A DNA stretch of 39,139 bases, from the NCBI GenBank assembly GCA_964484125.1, contig CAZAEK010000018.1, forward strand, positions 1 to 39,139, written 5' to 3'. The notes under the pieces were generated by a model. The model worked only from the letters and a program-made list of their open reading frames with translations. It did not search any database and was not told the DNA's origin. This document shows, in pieces, positions 15,210-24,476 of the stretch (its first letter is position 1; the number at the start of each line of letters is the position of its first letter). Made by a program: the position numbers and the translations under genes. The stretch is from DSSM01 sp964484125. GTDB taxonomy: Bacteria > Bacteroidota > Ignavibacteria > Tepidaquicellales > Tepidaquicellaceae.

Positions 15210-18200
15210 ATGAATTTTAAAAAAATATTCTTACTTTCGTTAATACTTGTAGTAATCGTAAGCGGTTTTAGTATAGCAAAACCAAGAATAATAGTTAACG
15301 AAAAAAATCCTATTAAATTCGCACCAATGTCGCCTGATGTACTTGTCGTTCAAAGGGTTAACCTGAGAGCAAATAACATCAATGCGATATTCCAGAATAC
15401 AGGGATTTTCGACCAAAATACTGCAAGTACTAATTCTCCCGGTCTTGAATGGCCTAAGGGATCAAACAAATTTGCATGTTTTACTGCCGGGCTTAGTCTT
15501 GGTTGTAAAATATATGCACCAGTCCCAAATCAACCCGATACGAACGTAAAGACCTCTCAATATGCACAGGTTATGGCTTCGTATGGCGGTGAATATACAC
15601 CGGGCTGGGTACAAAATATAAACGGAGTGATTACTCCAATAACAGGTGCAGATTTCAAGATTTATAATGTAAAACTCGGCGATAATGCTACTAACAGTGC
15701 AGACTGGGCAGACTGGGGCAAGATGGTTCCATTCGGAGCTCCATTTGAAGATAAGAACAACAACGGTACCTATGACCCGCTTGTTGACGTTCCCGGTCAG
15801 AAAAATGCTGCACAGACTTTATTCTTTACAATGACCGATGCTTTTATAGAGCAAAAGAATCCAGGTGAAGGTTTCGGTGGCGGTGTTCCTTATCCGCTTC
15901 TTTATGCTGAAGTTCACTTTACTGCATGGGCTTATAATACTCCCGGTCTTGAAGACCTTCAGTTCATTAACTGGGTTGTAATTAATAAAGGTAACAGGTC
16001 ATGGGATAGTACATTTATGAGCGTGGTAGTTGACCCTGATCTTGGAGACGCAAATGATGACTACATTGGTTGTGATACAAATTTAAACATGGGTTTCTGT
16101 TACAACGGTGATAACGATGATCCCATTTACGGGCAAAATCCTCCGGCTTTCGGTATGGATTATTTCAAAAGTCCTATAATACGCAAACCACCGGCACCAA
16201 ATGATACTCTCGGACTGACTTCATTCGTATTCTTCACAAATACCGGTAGCAGCCCGCCTCCTTGTGAATCTGACCCGAATGGTGAACCAATTCCGGCATA
16301 TTTAATGATGCAGGGATTAAAGAAAGACGGTTCTCCGTTCCTCAATCCATTGGTTTACCCTGTAATAGAACCAACTAGATATGTTTATCCGGGTGATCCG
16401 GAAACAAATATCGGCTGGACAGAAACTAAAGGTTCAGTACAAAACTGCGGTGGTACAACCGGAACTTTAGTAACTACAAATCCAACCGGTGACAGAAGAT
16501 TTATATTCAATTCCGGTAGATATGACTTCTCATATCAGCCAGGTGATACACAAAATATAGTTCTAGCTCAGTTTGTTGCCAGAGGTCAGAATAATAAAAA
16601 TTCAGTTACAAGGTTAAAAGCGTTATCGAGAACAGCTCAGATTATTTACGATAATAATTTTAACGTAACTCCACCACCACCAGCTCCGGTTGTAAATTAT
16701 TCCATTTCACCTTTAATAAATGGTTTATGTAATATTACATTGAACTGGGGTGATATATCAGAATCATATAATTATTTAGATACTATATTCTATCCGCCAT
16801 CTGTTAATAACAGATATAAATTCGAAGGATATGAAATATACGAAATAAATAAAAACGCAAATACTTTACCTGATTTTACAAAACCGGAAACCATTGGAAA
16901 TGAACTTGTATTAATTGATATATTCGATTTAAGAAACAATGTAGGTGTAATAATTGATACATTTTCAACAGGTATAGTTGTAGGTCAGAATGAACAATAT
17001 TCCCCGTATCAGATTGTACCTCCGTACAAGATGGTAAAACCTGCGAACTTCCCGAATCAGGGTATATCAAGAAGTATTACTCTGACAGGAACAAAATTCC
17101 CTGAAAACTATAATGGAAATACGAACTTCATTTATGGTCAGGAATATCAGTTTGCTGTAGTGGCTTATGCTTATTCGCCTGCTGACAGCATTCGCAGAGG
17201 TTTTAAAGTAATCAGAAACTCTGTATCTGCACAGATTATTAAAATAAGACCAACGGCTCCACCAGCAGGAACTCATTACACAATGAAAAACGGTGATACA
17301 TTAAATGTCAGTTTCCCGATAAGGGATCTTGGGCTTACACCAATAATCAGAAATCAGGACGAGCTGAAAAATGCAACTTACAGAGCCGTATTTAACAATG
17401 ATACTACATATAACATACTGAGAAAATTGCAGGGTGAGAATAACTTCACCACAATTAAATCAGGATTGAAATATGTTAATTTCAAATCAAATACTGAAGA
17501 CTCATCAAGGATTATAGATGGCGTATATATGAATCTTCAGAAAATCAGATTTACTGCAAACGGACCAATTGGTGATTATGTAGGAAATTTTGGATTAATC
17601 CGCGACTTAGGATTAAAACCGGACAGTATTCAATCAAGGAAAAGCGGTGTTGAATACGTTCCTCCGCAGAATAATCCTTTTGCAGGTGCAAAAATTGTTA
17701 CAACGAATAACATTAATGCTTCCTGGCAGTCAAAGTCTTTCTCAATGACATATCCAAATAAGTATAATTACAACTTAAATGGAAGTACAGTAAGACCTGA
17801 CAGACTGAATGTTATGAAGATTGTATTCACAGGAGATACAAATACAGGTCAGATTGCTTACAGATTCTGCGCCCGTACCCATAATCCTCCTGCTGATCCA
17901 TCTTTTGCTCAGTACATAGTAAATACGAGTGCCAATGCAACTGCACTGATTTATCAGGATAAGAGAAGAGTACCATTCAAGGTTTACGAAATCAATCCTT
18001 ATGATTCAACGGAAGCACCAAGACAGGTTAATGTTGCGTTTGTAGAAAATAATGATACTATACCAAGAGGATTAGTAAATGGTAAATGGGACCCGACTTC
18101 TGACAGCACCGGAAGTAATGAATTGATTTATATATTCAATTCAACTTATCAGGATCCTGCATGGGATGCATTCTATGCTCAACCAACAAGGAATCTATTC

Positions 18201-18740
18201 CTTTCGGTTCAGATTGATGTCGCCTATGTATGGGCACCAAGATTAATAAATTCCGGCGCAGCACCAAAAGTCAATGATGAGTTATATATCTATCCTTATT
18301 ATGTAACAAGACCTCTGTACCAGTCTAACGTTCCGACAAATCCATTCTTCTATGAGTTCAGCACTATTGCACCAATTTACGGTGACCCGAATAATGCAAA
18401 GAACGAAAATGCAATGGATAAAATCAAAGTAGTTCCAAATCCATATTATGGCTACAGTACTTTAGACAGAACAATATCAGATAAATTTGTTACATTTAGA
18501 AATCTTCCGTTAAACTGTACAATAAAGATCTACACTCTGGGCGGTGATTTAATCAAGACACTGAATAAAACAGGGACAGGAAAAGTCTCTACATCCAGTA
18601 CAATAGAATGGAATTTACAGAATCAGGACAATGTACCGGTAGCTTCAGGAATATACATAGCATTAATTGATGCCCCCGGAATCGGACAAAAAGTAATAAA
18701 GATAGTAATATTTACAGCTCAGGAAAGGATTAATTTCTAA
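15210..18740 (+). CDS. very large secreted surface protein with T9SS-like C-terminal domain
   Basis: This protein has 1176 residues from ATG 15210; a TTG nine bases earlier is a weaker choice. The signal peptide is residues 1-~24 (IFLLSLILVVIVSGFSIA). Acidic Ca-binding-like loops occur near residue 181 (DKNNNGTYDP) and 275 (DPDLGDANDD). A fibronectin-III-like segment sits around 500-560 (LNWGDI...FEGYEIYEI). The C-terminal ~100 residues (KVVPNPYYG, CTIKIYTLGGDLIKTL, VASGIYIALID) look like a FlgD/T9SS type A sorting domain, but without the usual short terminal K-rich motif. It lies 44 nt downstream of the TonB receptor and 65 nt upstream of the PorV-like gene on the same strand. I know no specific function for it. 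Confidence 0.85.
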   Translation: MNFKKIFLLSLILVVIVSGFSIAKPRIIVNEKNPIKFAPMSPDVLVVQRVNLRANNINAIFQNTGIFDQNTASTNSPGLEWPKGSNKFACFTAGLSLGCKIYAPVPNQPDTNVKTSQYAQVMASYGGEYTPGWVQNINGVITPITGADFKIYNVKLGDNATNSADWADWGKMVPFGAPFEDKNNNGTYDPLVDVPGQKNAAQTLFFTMTDAFIEQKNPGEGFGGGVPYPLLYAEVHFTAWAYNTPGLEDLQFINWVVINKGNRSWDSTFMSVVVDPDLGDANDDYIGCDTNLNMGFCYNGDNDDPIYGQNPPAFGMDYFKSPIIRKPPAPNDTLGLTSFVFFTNTGSSPPPCESDPNGEPIPAYLMMQGLKKDGSPFLNPLVYPVIEPTRYVYPGDPETNIGWTETKGSVQNCGGTTGTLVTTNPTGDRRFIFNSGRYDFSYQPGDTQNIVLAQFVARGQNNKNSVTRLKALSRTAQIIYDNNFNVTPPPPAPVVNYSISPLINGLCNITLNWGDISESYNYLDTIFYPPSVNNRYKFEGYEIYEINKNANTLPDFTKPETIGNELVLIDIFDLRNNVGVIIDTFSTGIVVGQNEQYSPYQIVPPYKMVKPANFPNQGISRSITLTGTKFPENYNGNTNFIYGQEYQFAVVAYAYSPADSIRRGFKVIRNSVSAQIIKIRPTAPPAGTHYTMKNGDTLNVSFPIRDLGLTPIIRNQDELKNATYRAVFNNDTTYNILRKLQGENNFTTIKSGLKYVNFKSNTEDSSRIIDGVYMNLQKIRFTANGPIGDYVGNFGLIRDLGLKPDSIQSRKSGVEYVPPQNNPFAGAKIVTTNNINASWQSKSFSMTYPNKYNYNLNGSTVRPDRLNVMKIVFTGDTNTGQIAYRFCARTHNPPADPSFAQYIVNTSANATALIYQDKRRVPFKVYEINPYDSTEAPRQVNVAFVENNDTIPRGLVNGKWDPTSDSTGSNELIYIFNSTYQDPAWDAFYAQPTRNLFLSVQIDVAYVWAPRLINSGAAPKVNDELYIYPYYVTRPLYQSNVPTNPFFYEFSTIAPIYGDPNNAKNENAMDKIKVVPNPYYGYSTLDRTISDKFVTFRNLPLNCTIKIYTLGGDLIKTLNKTGTGKVSTSSTIEWNLQNQDNVPVASGIYIALIDAPGIGQKVIKIVIFTAQERINF

Positions 18741-18745
18741 ATTTG

Positions 18746-18783
18746 AATTAAAGCTGTCCGGTATAAAACCGGAGAGTTTAATT
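18746..18783 (+). other. intercistronic stem-loop between the large secreted protein and PorV-like gene
   Basis: The outer arms AATTAAA / TTTAATT (7 bp) and inner arms TCCGGT / ACCGGA (6 bp) are separated by a small internal loop, with loop ATAAA. There is no T tract. It is more likely an mRNA-stabilising or processing element than a terminator. Confidence 0.6.
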
Positions 18784-18805
18784 AAAAATTAAAGATTATA
18801 AAAAA

Positions 18806-19837
18806 ATGAAATTAACGTATATAAAAATATTTGCAATCATCTTAACACTGGCTTTAGCGGCAAATATTTCCTACGGCGGTCCTCGCAAGAAGTTAGGTAC
18901 TTCTGCTGCCCCTGAGCTTCTGATACCGGTTGGTTCAATCGGAACATCGCTCGGTGGCTCTAACCTATCTTCTATAACAGGCGTTGACGCTATCTATTGG
19001 AATCCTGCCGGATTAGCGCAGCTTGGCTCACAAAGTGCTGAAGTAATGTTTTCACACGTTACATATTTTGCAGATATGAAACTTGAATATTTCAGTGCCG
19101 GAGCAAAAGTCGGAAACCTTGGTGTATTAGGTGCATCCATAAAAACTCTTAATATAGGAGAGATAATGGAAACAACCGAATATCAGCCAGAAGGAACCGG
19201 AGCAGTTTATACACCTTCGTATATTATTGCAAATTTAACTTTAGCAAGACAAATGACCGATAGAATCAGATTCGGAACTAATGTAAAGATTATCAACGAA
19301 AGCGTTGCTAATGTTTCATCTACCGGATTTGCTTTTGACTTCGGTATTCAGTATGTAGGAGGTCAAACCGGCTTAACATTTGGTATCGCTCTGAAAAATC
19401 TCGGACCTTCAATGACATTTAACGGTCCCGGGCTTGACAGAACGACTACATTTGAAGGAAAGAATTATACTCAGAGAGTAGTTCTACAAAGCTTTGACCT
19501 TCCGACAACACTTGAAATCGGTGTAGGTTATAACTTTAAGTTATCACCAAAAATGAACCTTGGTTTACATGGTACTTTTATGAATTCCGGTTTTACAAGT
19601 GATGAATACAGATTCGGACTCGAATATGACTATAACAACTTCTTCTACGTAAGAGGTGCATATACAATATTCCCCGATAAAAATTCAGATGAAGCACTTT
19701 TTGGTCCGACATTCGGAGCAGGAATTAAATATCCGCTTGGCTCTGTAACACTCGGATTTGATTATGCATACAGAATCATTAACGAATCAGGATTTAATTC
19801 AACAAATCAGTTCTTTACTATTCGTTTAGGGTTCTAA
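18806..19837 (+). CDS. PorV/PorQ-family outer-membrane beta-barrel
   Basis: This 343-residue protein has a signal peptide (1-~25, ending NISYGG). The N-terminal region is typical of PorV/UPF0164-type barrels: AAPELLIPVGSIGTSLGGSN, followed by GVDAIYWNPAGLAQL and the F-x-HVTYFADMKLEYFSAGA segment. The remainder is beta-barrel, ending FFTIRLGF with terminal Phe. PorV is the T9SS shuttle protein that carries cargo from the translocon to the attachment complex. This paralogue sits directly after a T9SS-like secreted protein and a TonB receptor, so a dedicated shuttle or surface anchor for that protein is a reasonable inference. Confidence 0.85.
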   Translation: MKLTYIKIFAIILTLALAANISYGGPRKKLGTSAAPELLIPVGSIGTSLGGSNLSSITGVDAIYWNPAGLAQLGSQSAEVMFSHVTYFADMKLEYFSAGAKVGNLGVLGASIKTLNIGEIMETTEYQPEGTGAVYTPSYIIANLTLARQMTDRIRFGTNVKIINESVANVSSTGFAFDFGIQYVGGQTGLTFGIALKNLGPSMTFNGPGLDRTTTFEGKNYTQRVVLQSFDLPTTLEIGVGYNFKLSPKMNLGLHGTFMNSGFTSDEYRFGLEYDYNNFFYVRGAYTIFPDKNSDEALFGPTFGAGIKYPLGSVTLGFDYAYRIINESGFNSTNQFFTIRLGF

Positions 19838-19855
19838 ACTGTTTTTGATGTTTTA

Positions 19856-19898
19856 AATAAAAGGTAATCATAGCAATATGATTACCTTTTATTATTTT
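19856..19898 (+). terminator. 17-bp perfect hairpin terminator closing the surface module
   Basis: AATAAAAGGTAATCATA (19856-19872) and its exact complement (19877-19893) enclose the tetraloop GCAA, followed by ATTTT. The T-rich arm on both strands means it could act in either direction, but genes on both sides run rightward. Confidence 0.93.
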
Positions 19899-19939
19899 AA
19901 ATATTTAGGTAATTTTTAGGCAATCTAAATTACATAATA

Positions 19940-21322
19940 ATGAAAAAAATTATTTTGTTCTTATTTGTTCTTTCTCTAATTTATATATCTTCGTTTTCTC
20001 AATCGAAATTATTTTTCGCTGCAGATTACGGTGTTTACAGATTTGACAACACAAAATCTCTTCTTGAAATATATTTATCGGTAAACCAAAAAGGTCTTAA
20101 ATATTCAAAAGAAGGAAATCAATATGTAGCCAATGTTTTATTTCTTATAAACATTACAGATAAGAAAGACGGCACTCTTTTTACTGAGAATGAATTTTTA
20201 TTGCCTCTTAAGGTAAATGATACCTCTCAGAGCATTTTATCAAAAAAAGAAATTTCCCAACTCAGGTTCCTTGTTGATAAAGAAGGTATATACACAATCA
20301 GGGTATCTGCTTACGACAAATCAAATCCGGGATTTAAAGATACAGACACTATGGATGCGATAATTAATTTTTTTGATTTGAATAATGTTGATATCAGTAC
20401 ATTACAGCTCGCCTCCTCAATAGAGAAATCTTCAGATGAAAAAAGCAGCTTTGATAAATATGGAAATGAAATAATTCCCAATCCGGAAGGTTTTTTTGGT
20501 AATAATCTTAATAAACTGTATTATTATCTTGAAATTTATGGATTAAAAAACAGATATTCGGGCTCTGAAATCAAGATTAATAAATATATTCTGAACCCGA
20601 CAGGGAAAACGGTTTTTTCCAAATCAGAAACATCTTCTTCAGATTATAACTTATTACTCGAAACGGGAGAAATCAGAGTAGATAGTCTTGAGTCAAATTA
20701 TTATATTTTGAAGATAGAACTTCGTGATATGAGTAACAAAATAATTACTGAAGAAAGTAAGAAGTTTTATGTCTTTAACACTTTGAAAAGTGATATACAA
20801 AATGTTTCTTTTGATGAAGAAGGATTTCTGAAAAGTGAATTTGCTAATATGAATGAGGAAAAAATTGATGACGAATTTGAAAAAGTGATATATCTCAGAA
20901 AGCAGAAGGAAACGGAGCAATGGAAATTATTAAAAACATTAGATGAGAAGAGAAAATTTATGTATGTTTTCTGGAAAGAGCGTGACCCCAATCCGCTTAC
21001 ATCAAATAATGAAGCCAGAACAAAGTATTTTAAAATGATTGATATTGCGAATGAGAGGTTTAAAGAGTCATTTAAACCCGGCTGGAAGACAGACAGAGGA
21101 AGAATATATCTTACTTATGGAGAGCCAAATGATATTGAAAGATATGAATATCAGTCAGATATCAGAGGTTATCAAATCTGGAGATATGAGCAAATTGAAG
21201 GAGGTGCAATATGCATTTTCGGAGAAGAGCAGTTTGATGGTTCCGGTATTTATATTTTGATGAGTTCCACAATAAGAGGTGAGCTCAGAGATGATAACTG
21301 GATGGCAAAACTTAAAAAGTAA
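19940..21322 (+). CDS. GWxTD-domain secreted protein
   Basis: This 460-residue protein has a signal peptide (1-~20, ILFLFVLSLIYISSFSQ). The C-terminal GWxTD domain (~residues 340-450) shows the signature PGWKTDRGRIYLTYGEPNDIER and RGYQIWRYEQIEGGAICIF. This domain family is common in Acidobacteria and the Bacteroidota/Ignavibacteria group and has no established function. The middle (~25-320) is beta-rich. It is the first gene of a tight five-gene operon: the YbbR-like gene begins 2 nt after its stop. Confidence 0.88.
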   Translation: MKKIILFLFVLSLIYISSFSQSKLFFAADYGVYRFDNTKSLLEIYLSVNQKGLKYSKEGNQYVANVLFLINITDKKDGTLFTENEFLLPLKVNDTSQSILSKKEISQLRFLVDKEGIYTIRVSAYDKSNPGFKDTDTMDAIINFFDLNNVDISTLQLASSIEKSSDEKSSFDKYGNEIIPNPEGFFGNNLNKLYYYLEIYGLKNRYSGSEIKINKYILNPTGKTVFSKSETSSSDYNLLLETGEIRVDSLESNYYILKIELRDMSNKIITEESKKFYVFNTLKSDIQNVSFDEEGFLKSEFANMNEEKIDDEFEKVIYLRKQKETEQWKLLKTLDEKRKFMYVFWKERDPNPLTSNNEARTKYFKMIDIANERFKESFKPGWKTDRGRIYLTYGEPNDIERYEYQSDIRGYQIWRYEQIEGGAICIFGEEQFDGSGIYILMSSTIRGELRDDNWMAKLKK

Positions 21323-21323
21323 T

Positions 21324-22247
21324 ATGAGAAGGAATATTCTAATATTTATCTTTGCTTTTAGTTTTTCATCATTTATTTGGATTTATATTAATCTGAATCA
21401 ATCTTATAGTATTGATATTACTGTCCCGTTAAAAGTAAAATTATCCGGGAGACAGGCATTGTCATCAGACCTTCCGTCACAGGTAGAAATGAATATAAGA
21501 GGGAAGGGCTGGGATTTACTAACTATATTACTTGCGAAAAATATCACATACAACCTTGATTTAACCGGCTATAAAAAAGATACGAAACTAAGTACACTAC
21601 AGGCAGTTAGGGAATTATTAACTATTCCTTCGGGTGTGAGTGTAATGTATGTATATCCCGATACTCTAGATATAAAATTTGATAATATACAGGAGAAAAC
21701 AGTAAAGATTAAAAATAATATCACTGTTATTCCTAAAGAAGGATTTATTATAATCGGAACTCCTAAACTTACGCCGGATTCTGTTAAGATAACCGGTGCA
21801 GGTTCTGTTATCTCCAAAATAAAATCAATTGGCACCGAGTATAAAACTTTTTCAGAAATGAATTCGAGTTTTACAAAAACTGTATATATTTTAGATACAC
21901 TGACTAATTTAATAAATATTGAGCCGAAAAGCGTTACGATTAGTTATCAGATTGAACTTGCTGCTGAAAAGGATTTCGAAGATTTTACAATACAGGTAAA
22001 AAATATCCCTGAAGATAAAGAAGTCCTTATTATACCTCCTAAAGTAACATTCTCGGTAAGAAGCGGAGTTGATCAGCTTGCTAAGTTAAGCGAAGAAAGT
22101 ATAAAGGTATTTATAGAATACAATTCAATAGAAAAAGACAGTTCAGGAATTGTAACTCCTGTAATAGAACTTCCCGGAAATATTAACTTATTGAATATTA
22201 ATCCAAATCAGTTTAAATATATAATTAAATCAAAAGCGTCAAATTGA
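21324..22247 (+). CDS. YbbR-like domain protein (membrane-anchored)
   Basis: This protein has 307 residues from ATG 21324; an earlier in-frame start would overlap the preceding gene by 44 nt and disturb the membrane anchor. One N-terminal transmembrane segment (ILIFIFAFSFSSFIWIYI) is followed by YbbR-type beta repeats (VPLKVKLSG..., VEMNIRGKGWDLL, VKIKNNITVIPKEGFIIIGTPKLTPDSVKITG). In Firmicutes a YbbR protein (CdaR) regulates a di-adenylate cyclase, but no cyclase gene is adjacent here, so that role is not claimed. Its stop overlaps the next gene's TTG start. Confidence 0.8.
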   Translation: MRRNILIFIFAFSFSSFIWIYINLNQSYSIDITVPLKVKLSGRQALSSDLPSQVEMNIRGKGWDLLTILLAKNITYNLDLTGYKKDTKLSTLQAVRELLTIPSGVSVMYVYPDTLDIKFDNIQEKTVKIKNNITVIPKEGFIIIGTPKLTPDSVKITGAGSVISKIKSIGTEYKTFSEMNSSFTKTVYILDTLTNLINIEPKSVTISYQIELAAEKDFEDFTIQVKNIPEDKEVLIIPPKVTFSVRSGVDQLAKLSEESIKVFIEYNSIEKDSSGIVTPVIELPGNINLLNINPNQFKYIIKSKASN

Positions 22248-22978
22248 TTTCTTATTTAAAAAATGAACTCGGTAAATTAAAAGTTGAGATAAAAACACTT
22301 GAGTTAAAACCTGTAGTATTATTTCTGTCAGTTTCCCTGATTGTGTTTTCATCAATGACCCTTGCCGCACCTTCATTTTATTATGACCATTTCGCAAAAG
22401 ACAGGCTTGGCTCAAGGTTCTATTGGTTTTTAGTGGATGGTAGTATTATGTTTATTGTTCCCGTTTTTATTATCAAGCTGATTTTAAAAGAAAAACTTTC
22501 AGATTATGGATTAAAATTTGGAGATATAAAATTCGGACTGATAACTGCGGGAATATTTCTTGCATTTATGTTGCCTGTTGTCTGGATTGTATCTGCATCT
22601 AAGGAATTTGCCTCAACATATCCTCAGGGGGGGGCTGCTTTGAGAGACAATTTTACTTTATTTATTTTATATGAGTTAAGTATATTGGTATATATGCTTG
22701 GATGGGAATTTCTCTGGCGTGGTTATTTTTTGTTTGGTCTGAAAGAAAAATTCGGATATTATGCTATTTTTATACAAATGATACCATTTTTTATACTTCA
22801 TCGCGGTAAACCTGACTTAGAACTATTTGCTTCAATATTTGCGGGATTAATCCTCGGAGTACAGGCACTCAGGGCAAATTCGTTTATATATGCGTGGATT
22901 TTGCATTGGATAGTAATGTTATCTATAGATAGCATTTCAATTTTCAGATATACAAATAATTTTTATAAAATATTCTAA
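22244..22978 (+). CDS. CPBP-family intramembrane protease homologue (TTG start)
   Basis: This 244-residue membrane protein has about 6-7 hydrophobic segments. CPBP (Abi/Rce1-like) motifs are E155-x3-R159 (GWEFLWRGYFLFG), H186 (PFFILHRGKP) and H221 (ILHWIVML). The usual Glu-Glu pair of motif 1 is Trp-Glu here. The start is TTG at 22244, overlapping the preceding stop (TTGA), with no Shine-Dalgarno sequence, consistent with translational coupling. An 8-G run (22627-22634) lies inside the frame and is unusual in this A/T-rich DNA. Substrate unknown. Confidence 0.8.
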   Translation: MISYLKNELGKLKVEIKTLELKPVVLFLSVSLIVFSSMTLAAPSFYYDHFAKDRLGSRFYWFLVDGSIMFIVPVFIIKLILKEKLSDYGLKFGDIKFGLITAGIFLAFMLPVVWIVSASKEFASTYPQGGAALRDNFTLFILYELSILVYMLGWEFLWRGYFLFGLKEKFGYYAIFIQMIPFFILHRGKPDLELFASIFAGLILGVQALRANSFIYAWILHWIVMLSIDSISIFRYTNNFYKIF

Positions 22979-22990
22979 ATATAATTTAAA

Positions 22991-23707
22991 ATGAAATTAT
23001 CAGTAAATGTTGATCACATAGCAACGGTTCGCGAAGCAAGAGGTGAAATAGAACCTGATCCTGTAATTGCTGCAGGTATTTGCGAACTGGCGGGAGCGGA
23101 GGGTATTGTAAGCCATTTACGGGAAGACAGGCGTCATATTAATGACAGGGATGTGAGACTTTTAAGAGAAGTAATTAAGACGAAATTTGATCTTGAAATG
23201 GCGGCAACAGAAGAGATGATAAATATTGCGTGCGAAATTCTGCCGGATTTAGTTACTTTGGTACCTGAAAACAGGAATGAATTAACAACGGAAGGAGGTC
23301 TTAATTTACATCAAAATAAAGCTAAATATAAAGACGCAATTGAAACACTTCATGACAAAGACATTGAAGTAAGTTTATTTTTAGAAGCGAATCCTGATAA
23401 TATAGATCTTGCAATTGAATGCGGAGCAGATATAATAGAAATACATACAGGTAAATATGCTAACCTGATTGATGAGAAGAGCAGGATTAACGAACTTAGT
23501 AAAATTGCGACATTTGCTCAAATGGCATCTGAAGTAGGATTGATTGTAACTGCCGGACACGGATTAAATTACCAGAATATTTATCCGTTTCTGAACATAC
23601 CGGAAATCAGAGAAGTAAGCATAGGACATTCGATAGTTTCGAGAGCTTTATTTACAGGGTTATACAAGGCAGTAGAAGATATGGTAAAAATTTTATCAGG
23701 AAGATAA
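22991..23707 (+). CDS. pdxJ: pyridoxine 5'-phosphate synthase
   Basis: This 238-residue TIM-barrel enzyme condenses 1-deoxyxylulose 5-phosphate with 3-amino-2-oxopropyl phosphate to make PNP. Signatures are LSVNVDHIATVREARG at the N-terminus, HLREDRRHI (42-50), FLEANPD, EIHTGKYA and TAGHGLNYQN (near 195), then EVSIGHSIVSRALF. It lies 12 nt after the CPBP gene and 1 nt before lptB. Confidence 0.97.
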   Translation: MKLSVNVDHIATVREARGEIEPDPVIAAGICELAGAEGIVSHLREDRRHINDRDVRLLREVIKTKFDLEMAATEEMINIACEILPDLVTLVPENRNELTTEGGLNLHQNKAKYKDAIETLHDKDIEVSLFLEANPDNIDLAIECGADIIEIHTGKYANLIDEKSRINELSKIATFAQMASEVGLIVTAGHGLNYQNIYPFLNIPEIREVSIGHSIVSRALFTGLYKAVEDMVKILSGR

Positions 23708-23708
23708 T

Positions 23709-24476
23709 ATGGTAAAAAGCAAATTAAGGGCTTTTAATCTCGTCAAGGAATACAAGAAAAGAAAAGTTGTAAATGATGTATCAATACAGATTGAGCAGGG
23801 GGAAATAGTAGGATTACTCGGACCAAACGGAGCAGGAAAAACAACATCTTTCTACATGATTTGCGGAATGATAAGACCTAACGAAGGAGATATTGAACTT
23901 GATGGCGAAATAATAACAGGTTTTCCGATGTATAAGAGAGCAAAATTAGGAATAGGATATCTTCCACAGGAGCCATCAATATTCAGAAAGATGACAGTAA
24001 GAGAAAATATATTATCAGTACTTCAATTCAGAGTAGAAGACAGAGATGAAAGGATTGAGAAATGCGAAAAACTTTTAAAAGATTTTAATATAACTCATAT
24101 TGCAGAAAGTAAGGGCTATTCACTATCGGGCGGCGAGAGGAGAAGAACTGAAATAGCACGTGCGCTGGCATCTGATCCGAAATTTATTTTACTCGACGAA
24201 CCATTTGCCGGGATTGATCCAATTGCTTCTGAGGATATTATGAAAATCGTATCCGGTTTGAAAAACAGGGGCATTGGAATTTTAATAACCGATCATAACG
24301 TTCACGAAACTTTGTCAATAGTTGACAGGGCATATATTCTGATAGAAGGCAGAATATTTTATCAGGGAAATGCGCTTGAGCTTGCAAACAATGAAAATGT
24401 CCGTAAACTGTATCTCGGAGAGTCTTTTAATCTTGACAGATATACAGTTGAAAAAATTAAAAACAGGGAAAAATAG
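23709..24476 (+). CDS. lptB: LPS export ABC transporter ATP-binding protein LptB
   Basis: This 255-residue ABC ATPase has Walker A GPNGAGKTT (38-46), the Q-loop in YLPQEPSIFRKMTV, signature LSGGERRR (139-146), Walker B FILLDEPFAGIDP (159-171) and switch His196. The 'FAGIDP' and 'QEPSIFRKMTVREN' segments are typical of LptB. It powers lipopolysaccharide extraction from the inner membrane, which supports a didermic cell. The permease genes lptF/G are not in the window. Its stop abuts the convergent FmdB gene with no gap, and I see no terminator there. Confidence 0.94.
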   Translation: MVKSKLRAFNLVKEYKKRKVVNDVSIQIEQGEIVGLLGPNGAGKTTSFYMICGMIRPNEGDIELDGEIITGFPMYKRAKLGIGYLPQEPSIFRKMTVRENILSVLQFRVEDRDERIEKCEKLLKDFNITHIAESKGYSLSGGERRRTEIARALASDPKFILLDEPFAGIDPIASEDIMKIVSGLKNRGIGILITDHNVHETLSIVDRAYILIEGRIFYQGNALELANNENVRKLYLGESFNLDRYTVEKIKNREK

